This document shows, piece by piece, positions 17,625 to 26,722 of a stretch of 64,000 nt of DNA (the stretch's first letter is position 1; each line of letters starts with the position of its first letter). The translations under genes and the position numbers were made by a program. Origin of the DNA: Streptomyces griseocarneus (GTDB lineage Bacteria > Actinomycetota > Actinomycetes > Streptomycetales > Streptomycetaceae); assembly GCA_003674045.1 (NCBI GenBank), contig PENC01000019.1:82023-146022 (forward strand). Reading direction: 5' to 3'. The notes beneath the pieces are model-generated. The model was not told where the DNA came from. It saw only the letters and a program-made list of their open reading frames with translations, and ran no database searches.

Positions 17625-18158
17625 TCATGCGCGGCTGTGAGGACGGGAGCAGGGGGTACTGTCGTCCCACACCGACGTATTGCAGTGGTGCCACCCGCCG
17701 GGACCAGTCTCGTCGGGTGGCTGCTGCGGGTCGTAGTGACCGATCTCGCGGGTGCACACGATCCAGTCGCCGGAGGACGACTCGATCGTGCTTGCGTTGC
17801 ACAGGTCGTTGGCCTCCCCGGTCAGCTCGAGGATTCGGCGCCGCGCCATGGTATTCGCTGGGGTTGTGGCAATGCAGTAGCGGGCGAACGCGCGCAGCCG
17901 GTGAACCTCGGCCGCCTCGCGGTCCAGCCGCGCTTCCTCCACCCGCACGATCCGGTACAGCCCCGTGCTGAACAGGCTGCTCCCTCTGCTCGTCCGGCGG
18001 ATCTTGCGTACCGCCTCCTCCACCGACCCGGCCATGACGTGGGAGGTGAAGTAGGTGGCTCCGGGGTGCGCGTTGTCGACGCAGTGAGCCACAACCCGGT
18101 ATTCACGTAACGGCTGCTCGTCGCGGCCGGACGCGTTCACTGGCACCGTGGCGGTCAT
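17625..18158 (-). CDS. Hypothetical protein with a domain shared with the 49871-51115 product, 177 aa
   Basis: ATG 18158 follows AAGGAGTGCCCACC. Residues about 16-80 (LREYRVVAHCVDNAHPGAT ... SVEEAVRKIRR ... GLYRIVRVEEA) have the same order of conserved positions as a segment in the 414-residue protein at 49871-51115. The C-terminal half contains LCNASTIESSSGDWIVCTREIGHYD and HHCNTSVWDD, with cysteines and histidines that may bind metal. Function unknown. It is transcribed towards tpg. Confidence 0.65.
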   Translation of the reverse strand: MTATVPVNASGRDEQPLREYRVVAHCVDNAHPGATYFTSHVMAGSVEEAVRKIRRTSRGSSLFSTGLYRIVRVEEARLDREAAEVHRLRAFARYCIATTPANTMARRRILELTGEANDLCNASTIESSSGDWIVCTREIGHYDPQQPPDETGPGGWHHCNTSVWDDSTPCSRPHSRA

Positions 18159-18540
18159 GGTGGGCACTCCTTGATCGGGGGAGGGGCACTGCGCAGCCCG
18201 CTGGGATCCGGAAGGGACTCGAAGCGGATCCCCAGAGGCTGGCGCCGGCTGTCCTGGCGTCGAATGGTTGGCCAGGAAGCGGAAGGTCACCCGCTCGCGC
18301 CTCCCCCTATCGAATCGCCCTCCGCATTCAAAGGTTCCCGATCTTCGGTACTGGTGAGAGAAAGGCTGTCGATGAGCACTTGTGACAAGTCGAATGCCTC
18401 ATCGGTGACATCCAGGCTGCCTCGAGCGGTCCTGTCCGCCAGATCAGCCGACTTCGCTGGTGACAACTTCTGCGCTTCGGCTCACTGAGACGCAGAGTCG
18501 AAGCACAGCGGTAGTCCTTCGGAAGGTGCGGTGCAAGGGG
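18159..18540. other. Intergenic stretch without a convincing gene
   Basis: Frames here are short and atypical. It contains the ribosome-binding site of the gene starting at 18158, and I see no repeat or strong hairpin otherwise. Confidence 0.4.
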
Positions 18541-19236
18541 TCAGGTGGCTGCTTTGAGTGTGGCTTTGGCCAGCGCGGTGAGCGGGGAGGGCCGGCCCTT
18601 TGCGGTGGCTCGTACGGCGGGCCAGTCGACCTCGGGGTGCTGTGCGGGTACGGCGTCGATGTCCGCCGCGCGGAACAGCGGAACATCGACGCGCCCGGCC
18701 CGGCCGGCGAAGAGGCGGACTTCGCGCCATTCGACCGGCTCGACCCACTTCAGGTCCTTGTGGATCCGGTCGAAATCCCGCCGCCGGACGCCCAGTCGCT
18801 CGGCGGCCTGGTCCGAGCCGAGCCCGGCGTGGGCATGCACCAGGTCCGGGAGGTCGCTGCGGCGGCAGACCTCGTCGACCTGGTCGGGGTTGAGCAGCTC
18901 GTAGTCCGAGTTGCCGCTGAGGTCGGTCAGCAGCTCCAGGTCGATCAGGCGGCGCACCAGGAAGGTGGTCACGGACAGTCTCGCGTCGGGCTGGTTGGGT
19001 GTGCCGAGCTGCTCGGCGATCCGGTCGGCGGCGGTGCTGCCGTAAATGGGCTCCCGGGGCATCGACGCGCGGATGGCCTCGGCGTCCATGGCCTCGACCG
19101 CGGAGCGCGTCCACTGCCGCGGGCCGGCGTCCGGGGGTGCGATGGCGCCGGCGTGGCGGGCCCATCGGAACAGGGCGATGGGCACTCTCAGCCGCTGGGC
19201 GGCCTGTGAGGAGTCGTACTGGGTGCGTGGTGTCAC
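18541..19236 (-). CDS. Putative DNA-binding protein with two helix-turn-helix-like segments, 231 aa
   Basis: GTG 19236 has GAGAGGA upstream. Residues 8-30 (SSQAAQRLRVPIALFRWARH) and about 150-170 (SDQAAERLGVRRRDFDRIHK) both look like helix-turn-helix or excisionase-type recognition units. The region between is helical, including VTTFLVRRLIDLELLTDLSG. A TTGACA element (19295-19300, read leftwards) could be its -35. It is likely a transcriptional regulator for the neighbouring telomere or helicase genes, but its target is not evident. Confidence 0.6.
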   Translation of the reverse strand: MTPRTQYDSSQAAQRLRVPIALFRWARHAGAIAPPDAGPRQWTRSAVEAMDAEAIRASMPREPIYGSTAADRIAEQLGTPNQPDARLSVTTFLVRRLIDLELLTDLSGNSDYELLNPDQVDEVCRRSDLPDLVHAHAGLGSDQAAERLGVRRRDFDRIHKDLKWVEPVEWREVRLFAGRAGRVDVPLFRAADIDAVPAQHPEVDWPAVRATAKGRPSPLTALAKATLKAAT

Positions 19237-19679
19237 GAGGGATGGTCCTCTCTTGACGTACCCGACAGATCGATGCAAAACATGGCAGACATGTATAAAA
19301 GTGTCAATAGCTCTACGGGCTAAGGCAGTTGCGGCGCGGGAGGCGGGGGCGGGGCAGGCCGGAATGGGCGGGGGCACGCCTGGGGCGGGAGCCGGTGGGG
19401 CTTGCCCTCTCCTGCAAGTCGGACGCGAGGCCGGTCGGTGCGGCGCCGGGTCTGCGGCACAAGGCCCCTGCGCTCCGCGGCCGGTCTCCGACGCTGGAAG
19501 CTGATGGGATCTCAGTGCCCCGTCGGGTGGGCGCCCACCTGCGGGGGTGCGCCGGCTGACCGTGGTGTGCCTGGGCTGTCGGCTGCTGACGCCGGTTCGG
19601 GAAGTGGTGGCAGTGTCGATGCCGCAGCCGAAGACCGGCGTGTGGATGTGTCTCCGAAGCCCGGCCAATCCACCCTCTA
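19237..19679. other. Intergenic stretch, regulatory
   Basis: No gene is supported in this stretch. It holds the likely promoter of the leftward gene at 18541-19236 (TTGACA at 19295-19300 on the minus strand), then GC-rich DNA without clear structure, and ends at two palindromes listed separately. Confidence 0.4.
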
Positions 19680-19733
19680 GGTTTAAGGCCCCTAAACCGG
19701 CGGACCCGTGATAGGGTTTAAGGACCTTAAACC
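19680..19733 (+). promoter_or_regulatory. Two GGTTTA...TAAACC palindromes before the ttrA-like operon
   Basis: GGTTTAAGGACCTTAAACC at 19715-19733 is a perfect palindrome around one central base. At 19680-19698 is a related 19-base copy with identical outer six bases on both arms. Centres are 35 bases apart. They lie 14 bases upstream of the GTG at 19747, a position suited to autoregulation by its product. Confidence 0.75.
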
Positions 19734-19746
19734 GTGGAGGTGTGGC

Positions 19747-20262
19747 GTGCAGATCCCCTACATCAGCATCGATTCGGCCAGTTCCGGAACCATCCAGCAC
19801 GGCGTCTTCGACTCCTCCGAAGCAGAGGAGTTCGAGGGTGTCGGACCGGACAGCCCGGACAGCATGGAGATCACGGAGTGGCTGTACCGGGTTCCGGGAT
19901 CATCCGCTTTTGGCGACCTGTGGGTTCTCCTGCACAGTCGGACGGGCGGTGATGCTCAGGTCGTCTACGAGTCCGTCGAAGCCGATCGGGCGCGGGACTG
20001 GCTGGAAGGCAACGGCTACCCGGAGGTGGCCAAACGCCATTTCGCGCGCCCGCGGGGCGGCCGCCCGTCCATCGGGCCCAAGGTCAAGACGAGCGTTACG
20101 CAGCGAACCTACGACCGGATCCAGGAAGACATGGAACGGTGGGGGCTCGGCGAGGCCGAAGTCGTGCGGGTCCGCCTTGAACTCGGCTACGTCGACAGGA
20201 CATTTGAACGCGTGCAGCGATTGCACGAGCTGGACATGACCGCAGCCCGGCGCAAGGCCTGA
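19747..20262 (+). CDS. Putative DNA-binding protein preceding the ttrA-like gene, 171 aa
   Basis: GTG 19747 has GGAGGTG upstream. Residues 1-110 are mixed (IPYISIDSASSGTIQHGVF ... AFGDLWVLLHSRTGG). After a basic patch (HFARPRGGRPSIGPKVK) comes TSVTQRTYDRIQEDMERWGL then GEAEVVRVRLELGYV, which resembles a ribbon-helix-helix. The stop is one base before the ATG of the helicase gene, so the two are co-translated. Given the twin palindromes directly upstream, it may repress its own operon. This is an inference from context. Confidence 0.65.
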   Translation: MQIPYISIDSASSGTIQHGVFDSSEAEEFEGVGPDSPDSMEITEWLYRVPGSSAFGDLWVLLHSRTGGDAQVVYESVEADRARDWLEGNGYPEVAKRHFARPRGGRPSIGPKVKTSVTQRTYDRIQEDMERWGLGEAEVVRVRLELGYVDRTFERVQRLHELDMTAARRKA

Positions 20263-20263
20263 C

Positions 20264-22678
20264 ATGCCGGCACCCGTCACACCCGCCACCGCTGACGCGC
20301 CTCCCAAGGTGCGGCTGTTCTCGCACCAGTCCCGGGCCGTTCAAGCCGCCCACACCGCTCTGCGTCACACGGCCCGGACCTCCGTGGTGATGGCCTGCGG
20401 CACCGGAAAGACGTACGTCGCCGAGCGCATCGCTGCCCGCGTCGCCCCGCAGGGCACCCGCCTGGTGCTGCTGCCCACCCTGGAACTGCTCGCCCAGACC
20501 ATCGACGACTGGCGCACCGCCGGCATGACCGGCCCCGTGCTCGCCCTGTGCTCCAAGCGCCCGCCCACCGCCGCCGAGCTAGTTCCCTACACCACCAACC
20601 CGGACGTTCTGACCGCCGCTGTCCACCAGAACCCCGACCTCACCGTCTTCGGCACGTACCACTCCCTCGGCCGCGTCGTGGCCGCCCACCACGACTGCGC
20701 CTTGCCGCCCTGGTCGTTCATCGCCGTCGACGAGGCCCACCGCACCAGCGGTGACCTCGGCAAACGCTGGGCCGCCGTCCACGACGACGCCCTCGTTCCC
20801 GCACACAAAAGGCTCTACCTCACCGCCACCCCCAGAATCTGGTCCGCCGGCGAGCCCGGCGAAGACGAAGACCCCACCCTCGTCGCCTCCATGGACGACC
20901 CCACCCTCTACGGCGAGACCTGCTACCGCCTTCCGCTCGCCGAGGCCATCGACATGGACCTCCTGGCCGACTACCGCGTCGTCGTCATGGAAGTCCACGA
21001 GGCCACCATCCGCACCCGCCTCGGCATCTCCGACAAGGCCACCGAAGGCGAACTGCGCCAGGCCGCCCTCCAGATCGCCGTGCTGCGCGCCATGGCCGAA
21101 CTCGACCTGCGCCGCGCCGTCTCCTTCCACCACCGCATCGACGACGCCCACTCCTTCGCCGCCACCCTCCCCAAGACCGCCGCCCGCCTCTACGCCCTCG
21201 ACCCCACCGGCACCGGCTGCCCCGACCCCAGCGAACTGTGGGCCACCGCGATCGACGGCACCATGGACCCCGCCGTACGCCGACACCTCCTCGACCGGTT
21301 CGACGGCCAGCCGGGCGACGGCCTGGAGCCCGCGCACCGCACGCTGATCGCCAACGCCCGACTCCTCGGCGAAGGCGTCAACATCCCCGCCATCGACACC
21401 GTCATCTTCGCGGACCCCAAGGAGTCCATCGTCGACACGGTCCAGGCCGTCGGCCGGGCCCTTCGGCAAAAGCCCGGCCAGGGCAAGAAGGCCACCCTGA
21501 TCGTCCCCGTCTACGTCGCCCCCGGCGAGGACACCGACGACCTGCTGAACTCCAACCTCTACAAGCCGCTCTGGAGAGTCCTCCAGGCCCTTCGCGCGCA
21601 CGACGACCGCATCGCCGACCGGCTCGCCGTCCCCCAGCAGCCCTCCCGCACCACACCCGATGGCGAGGAAGAAGGCGAGGCGCCCCCGGTCGACGTCGTC
21701 TTCGACCGGCCCTTCCCCGCCGACACCATCGCCCAGGCCTTCCGGCTGCGCGTCCTGCACCCCCGCGACGCCTCCTTCCGCCGCGGCCTGGAAGCCGCCA
21801 CCGCCTACTACGAGACGTACGGCCACCTCGACGTACCCCAGCTCCACGACGACGAGCACGACTTCGCGCTGGGCCGCTGGATCAACCGCATGCGCAAGGC
21901 CTACGCGGCCGGCACCCTCAAGCCCCGCCAGATCAAGGCCCTCGAACAGATCGGCATGATCTGGAACCTCCGCACCCAGGCCGCCGAACGCGGCCTGCTC
22001 CACGCCGCCCAGTGGGCCGGGCGCCACGGCCACCTCGCCGTCCCCACCGACGAGATGATCGGCGACTACGCCTTCGGCCGCTGGCTCACCAACCGGCGGC
22101 GCGCCGCCCGCGAACGTGCCGCACAAGGACTCGCACCCGACCCCACCGACACCGCCCTCACCGAGCTCGACCCCTGGTGGAACCCCCCGTGGCCGATCAG
22201 CTGGCAGCGCCTGTACTACACCGCCCGCACCTACGCCGAGGCCGCTGTCACCCTCGACGACCTGCCGAGCGACTTCCTCACCGACGACGACGAACCCCTG
22301 GGCGAATGGGTGCGCACCCAGAGCCTCACCTTCCACACCCTCCACCCCGAACAGGCCCGGCTCGTCACCGAACTCGGCATCACCCCCCTCGCTCCCGCCG
22401 AAGACGAACCCCCGCAGCCCACCGGCCGCGCCGGCCGCCAGCAGCGACAGCTTGAGACGGGCCTGGCGGGCGTCGAGGCCTTCCGCGCCCGCGAAGGCCA
22501 CGTCCACATCCGCCAGCGCGACACCGTCACCCTCAACGGCGAGGACTACAAGGTCGGCCAGTGGCTCAACAACCTCCGCAAACGCTGGGACACCCTGCCC
22601 CCCGAACACCTCCAGGCCGTCACCGCCGCCGGACTCACCCGCCACGCCCAGCCGACTGCCGGCGGCACCAACCTGTAG
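20264..22678 (+). CDS. ttrA: TtrA-like DEAD/DEAH-box helicase with helicase-associated domains, 804 aa
   Basis: Superfamily 2 motifs are visible in order: ACGTGKT (Walker A, about residue 45), DEAHRTSG (motif II, about residue 158), TATPR (motif III), and VGRALRQKPGQGKK (motif VI, about residue 400). From residue about 500, repeated helicase-associated (HA) modules follow, for example GHLDVPQLHDDEHDFALGRW and HLAVPTDEMIGDYAFGRWL, with another near residue 745. This architecture and length match TtrA, the helicase-like gene located near the telomeres of Streptomyces linear replicons and linked to transfer. The gene symbol is given on architecture and on the tap-tpg context. Confidence 0.8.
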   Translation: MPAPVTPATADAPPKVRLFSHQSRAVQAAHTALRHTARTSVVMACGTGKTYVAERIAARVAPQGTRLVLLPTLELLAQTIDDWRTAGMTGPVLALCSKRPPTAAELVPYTTNPDVLTAAVHQNPDLTVFGTYHSLGRVVAAHHDCALPPWSFIAVDEAHRTSGDLGKRWAAVHDDALVPAHKRLYLTATPRIWSAGEPGEDEDPTLVASMDDPTLYGETCYRLPLAEAIDMDLLADYRVVVMEVHEATIRTRLGISDKATEGELRQAALQIAVLRAMAELDLRRAVSFHHRIDDAHSFAATLPKTAARLYALDPTGTGCPDPSELWATAIDGTMDPAVRRHLLDRFDGQPGDGLEPAHRTLIANARLLGEGVNIPAIDTVIFADPKESIVDTVQAVGRALRQKPGQGKKATLIVPVYVAPGEDTDDLLNSNLYKPLWRVLQALRAHDDRIADRLAVPQQPSRTTPDGEEEGEAPPVDVVFDRPFPADTIAQAFRLRVLHPRDASFRRGLEAATAYYETYGHLDVPQLHDDEHDFALGRWINRMRKAYAAGTLKPRQIKALEQIGMIWNLRTQAAERGLLHAAQWAGRHGHLAVPTDEMIGDYAFGRWLTNRRRAARERAAQGLAPDPTDTALTELDPWWNPPWPISWQRLYYTARTYAEAAVTLDDLPSDFLTDDDEPLGEWVRTQSLTFHTLHPEQARLVTELGITPLAPAEDEPPQPTGRAGRQQRQLETGLAGVEAFRAREGHVHIRQRDTVTLNGEDYKVGQWLNNLRKRWDTLPPEHLQAVTAAGLTRHAQPTAGGTNL

Positions 22679-22882
22679 ACGGTCCGCCGACGTTGGCACG
22701 GTCCGGCCTGAGGGAAGACCCCGACGGAACGCAAGCCAGTACACCGATGGGCCGTCGGGGCGGACGAACCTCCTCCGGAGCGTCGGCGCGCAACCTCCGA
22801 CGTGGCCACGCCGCTGCCGGGATGCGCAACTCGGGAAACGATCACGCCACGGGCAACATCACCCCGCCACGGAGTTGCGCCG

Positions 22883-23107
22883 ATGCACGGCGGCTCCCGC
22901 GCCCGGTCGACCGCCGGCCCCAGCGCGGACGAGGTGTCCGCCGCGATCCTGACCGACCCGCATATCGCCCTCGCGGCCGCCGCCGCACTCCAACGAAGGG
23001 GCGACGCTGCGACTGCGCTGCACCACCTCGGGGTGTTACCGGACCGTGCTGCGCCGCTCAGGAAACCTGTCTCGTCGGGCACCCTGAGCGGAGGCCCGTC
23101 GAACTGA
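22883..23107 (+). CDS. Hypothetical small protein, 74 aa
   Basis: ATG 22883 is preceded by GGAG at a spacing of 8. The product has a plausible helical centre (ADEVSAAILTDPHIALAAAAALQRRG) ending in HHLGVLPD, then a polar tail. No motif is recognised. It lies in an otherwise empty region (22679-23256) between the helicase gene and the convergent large protein. Confidence 0.45.
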   Translation: MHGGSRARSTAGPSADEVSAAILTDPHIALAAAAALQRRGDAATALHHLGVLPDRAAPLRKPVSSGTLSGGPSN

Positions 23108-23256
23108 GCAGCAGTGCGCGTGGGCAGACACAGCACGTCCCGTCAGCGGCAGGTACGGCCTCGGGCCGGACTACCCCCAGGAGTAGCTCCTGCCGGGTTC
23201 TGTTCCGGCCGTGCAGGAAGATGCCCGCTCGTCGGCTGGTAGTCGCCGAGCGGCCT

Positions 23257-25635
23257 CTACTCCTTCTGTGTGGCGGCGTCATGCTCCCGGACCGCGGTGC
23301 CGAGGGCGTCGAGAAGGCCGCGCAGCAGCTCCGAGGCCCCGTCCCCGTGCTCGCTCAGCGCCCATGAGAGGGCCTCGATGTGGCCGGGGACAGGGGCGCC
23401 GCCGCCGGACGCGGTCTTGAGGATCTGCGCCACCTGGCCGCGGTTGATGGGCCTGCCCTTCTCAATCAGCGAGGCCAGGTCGGCGGTCGCGGTGCGCAGC
23501 CAACCGAGGCCGTCGGCGGCGGTCGCGGGAGCGGCCTTGTGGGCCGGGGGGCGAAGGGCGGCTTGGTCCAGGACCTCCAGCTCCAGCCCAGCCGCTTCGC
23601 ACAGTTCTCGCGCGGTGTCCCGGACTTGCTGTCCGACCGGGGTGACCGAGGCAAGCAGGTGGACGTCGGCTCCGAGCAGCTGGCTCAGCGCGACGTCCCG
23701 GCGGAGCTGCGCCTCGTCGAACTCCGAGGCGGAAGTCTTTACCTCCCCGGAGAGGACCTTCCCGTCCCAGATCCCGAAGATGTCCACCTCCTCCTGGCGG
23801 CCGTCGTCGAAGGTGACATCGGTGCCGGGGAGGAAGTGGGAGCGGGGCTTGCGCCGGCACAGCTCGGCGATGACGAGCAGATGCGGCAGCAGGCCGTTGT
23901 CGCTGGCTCGGTCGGTGAAGCTGTCGAGCCGGTAGTGGACGGTGGTCGGCACATGGCCGGACTGGTACGCGGACGCGGCTCCGCAGCCGGGGCACCGAGG
24001 GGAGCCGCTGGTCTGATGGAGCGGCACGAAGGAGCGGCTGGCGCACGAGGGGCAGGTGCTCTCCAGGCCGCGCTCGGCCCAGCCGAGGGCGCACAGCCGT
24101 TCCAGCGCAGCCGCCCGATTCTCCGCCCCGACGTTGGATAGTTTGCTGGCGGGCAGATAGCGGCGCTCGGACCGGCCGCCCCACGTGGCGGCCAGTTCGG
24201 CGAGGTCTGTGTCCGGGCTGCCGTCGGCCCGCAGCTCCTGCAGCCTCTTCATCAGCTCCTTGGACCGCGGTGTGGTCAGGGCGATGGCCGCCTCGTAGAT
24301 ACCCGGCTCGAGGAGCGCGGAGCTGTCGGCGCGCTCGGTCAGGGCCGCGCCCAGGCGGCCGGCCGAGGACAGCTGGTGCGTGACGGTTACGTCGTCCAGC
24401 AGCTGCTCGGTGGCCTGCGGCAGCAGGGGGAACGTGACCTGGACGGCCAGCTGATGGCTGATGGGGAGGAACGCGAGCTGCAGCTTGCCGTCCCGCCACT
24501 GGGCGTCGGGGTGGACGAGCCGGGCGATGGACGGGCGCGCGGGCAGGCCGAGCAGGGGCTCGCCCCAGAACCTCACGAGAGCCCCGGCGCGCCCGTTGAA
24601 CCGGACGGGCTGGACGAAGCGCAGGGTGCTCGGCCCGTCGGCGAAGACCTGCACGTCGAAGGACGTCGGGACCCCGTAGTGGCGTTCGAGGGTCACCCAG
24701 TCCCACGGGTCCAGGTCCGTCCGGAAGGTGAACGGGGCGGTTCGAGCGGGCGGTGCGGGGATACGCACTCCGGCCCGCAGCTCCTCGTTGGTGGCGTCCA
24801 AGCCGATCACAGAGGCAAGTTCCTGTAGTTGCCCCGGCGATGCCGAGCGGCTGACGAGGGCGACGTCGGGAGCGAACTGGCCCGGGCGGGACGCGAGGAG
24901 ATGCGCCACCTGCCGGGGGAACTCCATCCAGTGCCGGACCACGTTGGCGCCGGGCAGCAGGAGCATCGGCATGTCGACCGTGTCCACCGGCCGCAGGGCT
25001 CGGGTGTTCCAGAAGCCGAGGCTGTCCGCCAACCCGTCTTCCTCGGCGACCCACAGGACCAGCGGGGTGTGCCCCGGGGTGGTGCTCCGGTACTCGCCGA
25101 ACTGGTCGACCGTGCCCTGGATCCTGGTGCCGCTCTGCAGCTGGTATCGGCCGAACTCGTCCTGCAGCTCACTGACCCGGGCATGCTCACGCTGGCCCGG
25201 GTCCACGCCGCCGGCCACAGCCAACTGCCACAGCGGCCCATCGGGGCTCGCCGCGATCGGAGGATACGACCGATCCGTGAACTCCCTGACCCCGTCCGGG
25301 GAGCAGGTGAACACCACCGCGTACTTCCGCATGTCCGCGAGCGCGACGACGGGCAGCCTCAGACTCTCCGCGATCTCCTTGGCAGCCAGAGGATCAGCAT
25401 CGACATTGACGAGCGCCTCGACGTCGGCGATACGGACGGCCTGCTCATGCTGCTCGGACAGACCTGATGCCGAGGCCTCGACGATGGGCTCGGTCATGCC
25501 GCCCCACCGACTGCTGGCCTCCATCACCGCGACCCGGAAACCGGCCTCGCTGCCGGCCGCGATCAGGTAGGCCGCCCGGGAGGGAAGGACAGCGGCCTCC
25601 ATGGCGGCCTGCCCGAGATATCTCCTCGAATTCAC
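23257..25635 (-). CDS. Large protein with zinc ribbon and PD-(D/E)XK nuclease-like domain, 792 aa
   Basis: GTG 25635 has GGGAGG 9 bases upstream. The N-terminal 100 residues (SRWGGMTEPIVEAS; IADVEALVNVDADP) form an alpha/beta domain, followed by about 400 residues without recognised motifs. A zinc ribbon CPSC...CPGC lies at about residues 528-550. At about residues 615-635, VDIFGIWDGKVLSGEVKTSA gives the D ... E-x-K order of restriction-endonuclease-fold nucleases. The last 130 residues are helical. Predicted as a DNA-acting nuclease, perhaps for defence. No methylase or motor is adjacent. It converges on the ttrA-like operon. Confidence 0.6.
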   Translation of the reverse strand: MNSRRYLGQAAMEAAVLPSRAAYLIAAGSEAGFRVAVMEASSRWGGMTEPIVEASASGLSEQHEQAVRIADVEALVNVDADPLAAKEIAESLRLPVVALADMRKYAVVFTCSPDGVREFTDRSYPPIAASPDGPLWQLAVAGGVDPGQREHARVSELQDEFGRYQLQSGTRIQGTVDQFGEYRSTTPGHTPLVLWVAEEDGLADSLGFWNTRALRPVDTVDMPMLLLPGANVVRHWMEFPRQVAHLLASRPGQFAPDVALVSRSASPGQLQELASVIGLDATNEELRAGVRIPAPPARTAPFTFRTDLDPWDWVTLERHYGVPTSFDVQVFADGPSTLRFVQPVRFNGRAGALVRFWGEPLLGLPARPSIARLVHPDAQWRDGKLQLAFLPISHQLAVQVTFPLLPQATEQLLDDVTVTHQLSSAGRLGAALTERADSSALLEPGIYEAAIALTTPRSKELMKRLQELRADGSPDTDLAELAATWGGRSERRYLPASKLSNVGAENRAAALERLCALGWAERGLESTCPSCASRSFVPLHQTSGSPRCPGCGAASAYQSGHVPTTVHYRLDSFTDRASDNGLLPHLLVIAELCRRKPRSHFLPGTDVTFDDGRQEEVDIFGIWDGKVLSGEVKTSASEFDEAQLRRDVALSQLLGADVHLLASVTPVGQQVRDTARELCEAAGLELEVLDQAALRPPAHKAAPATAADGLGWLRTATADLASLIEKGRPINRGQVAQILKTASGGGAPVPGHIEALSWALSEHGDGASELLRGLLDALGTAVREHDAATQKE

Positions 25636-25837
25636 GACGCCAAGCCTCCCACCCCCACCACCGAGAGCGGCACGAGTTACCCCAGAACCGTGTGATCCGG
25701 CTACCCGACCACACTGTGGCCCACGCACGAGCCCGTCATCACGGCCTCGGCACAGGCCAATGGCAGGATGGCCCCTGACCTGTCCAGTCCGCGGCATAGC
25801 CGGGACCGGACGATCCACAGATACGGAGTACTACCCC

Positions 25838-26119
25838 ATGAACCGCAGTGAGCTGGTCGCCGCTCTCTCCGAGCGCGCCGAGGTGACCCGCAAGGACGCC
25901 GATGCCGTTCTGGCCGCCCTCGCCGAGACCGTCGGCGAGATTGTCGCCAAGGGCGACGAGAAGGTGACCATCCCCGGCTTCCTGACCTTCGAGCGCACCC
26001 ACCGTGCCGCCCGTACCGCCCGCAACCCGCAGACCGGTGAGCCGCTCCAGATCGCTGCCGGTTACAGCGTGAAGGTCTCCGCGGGCTCCAAGCTCAAGGA
26101 AGCCGCCAAGGGCAAGTAG
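25838..26119 (+). CDS. hup: HU-family nucleoid protein, 93 aa
   Basis: The complete HU fold is present: MNRSELVAALSERAEVTRKD at the start, GDEKVTIPGFLTFE in the middle, and the DNA-binding arm with ARNPQTGEPLQIAAG, ending in a Lys-rich tail. Length of 93 residues is the family norm. It binds and bends DNA without sequence preference. Followed closely by a cold-shock gene and an initiator tRNA in the same direction. Confidence 0.95.
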   Translation: MNRSELVAALSERAEVTRKDADAVLAALAETVGEIVAKGDEKVTIPGFLTFERTHRAARTARNPQTGEPLQIAAGYSVKVSAGSKLKEAAKGK

Positions 26120-26278
26120 CCCCCGCTCTCCGCCCGGTGCCCCACGGTTCGCCGCGGGCGGAAGACCGGATGCCCGGGCCACGGCCGGGGTAGAACGGAC
26201 GCCGGGCGTCCTCCCGTACAGGAGGACCCCGTACTTATCCCAGCCGGGCGTCGCCCGGCGATATCGAAGGACAGCAGC

Positions 26279-26482
26279 ATGGCCAGCGGCACCGTGAAGT
26301 GGTTCAACGCCGAGAAGGGCTTCGGGTTCATCTCCCAGGACGATGGCGGCCCGGACGTCTTCGCCCACTACTCCAGCATCTCCGGCAGCGGATACCGGGA
26401 GCTGACGGAGGGCGAGAAGGTCCGCTTCGACATCACGCAGGGTCAGAAGGGCCCTCAGGCGGAGAACATCGTCCGCGGCTGA
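26279..26482 (+). CDS. csp: Cold-shock domain protein, 67 aa
   Basis: Nearly pure cold-shock domain: MASGTVKWFNAEKGFGFISQ carries the RNP-1-type KGFGFI motif, DVFAHYSSI the RNP-2-type motif, and the C-terminus GQKGPQAENIVRG is canonical. It binds single-stranded RNA or DNA as an RNA chaperone or anti-terminator. ATG 26279 is preceded by AAGGACAGCAGC. The 159-base upstream leader is long, as is common for csp genes, though no specific cold-shock box was identified. Confidence 0.95.
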   Translation: MASGTVKWFNAEKGFGFISQDDGGPDVFAHYSSISGSGYRELTEGEKVRFDITQGQKGPQAENIVRG

Positions 26483-26536
26483 GACAAGCCCCCCGCAACG
26501 CCCCGTACGGACCGCTGTGTAGAATGGCGCCACCGA

Positions 26537-26610
26537 CGCGGGGTGGAGCAGCTCGGTAGCTCGCTGGGCTCATAACCCAGAGGTCGCAGGTTCAAATCCT
26601 GTCCCCGCTA
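26537..26610 (+). tRNA. Initiator tRNA-fMet (CAU)
   Basis: A full cloverleaf folds: acceptor CGCGGGG with CCCCGCT, anticodon stem CTGGG/CCCAG around CTCATAA, and T arm GCAGG TTCAAAT CCTGT. Position 1:72 is C opposite U and cannot pair, and the anticodon stem carries three consecutive G-C pairs. Both are initiator hallmarks. The 3' CCA is not encoded (CGA follows the discriminator A). Confidence 0.93.
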
Positions 26611-26616
26611 CGAGAC

Positions 26617-26643
26617 AAGAGGCCCGGCTCCGCCGGGCCTCTT
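26617..26643 (+). terminator. Hairpin terminator after tRNA-fMet
   Basis: A perfect 12-base stem (AAGAGGCCCGGC and its complement) with a TCC loop begins 6 bases beyond the tRNA. Confidence 0.85.
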
Positions 26644-26722
26644 CGCATTCCCGGACCCGCACGCCCGCCGTCGAGGCGACGACGCCGCGCAGCTGAACCA
26701 GACCCCGCAACGCCGGCACGGT

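Noticed and set aside
20264..22678. Helicase as a missing Cas3
   Set aside because: It has DEAD/DEAH motifs and HA repeats but no HD nuclease domain, and lies 29 kb from the cas genes.
20579..22744. Leftward open frame opposite the helicase
   Set aside because: Antisense shadow with a Gly/Val-rich composition; the plus strand has all helicase motifs.
26537..26643. Integrated element attachment site at the tRNA-fMet
   Set aside because: No integrase gene and no second copy of the tRNA 3' end were seen in the window.
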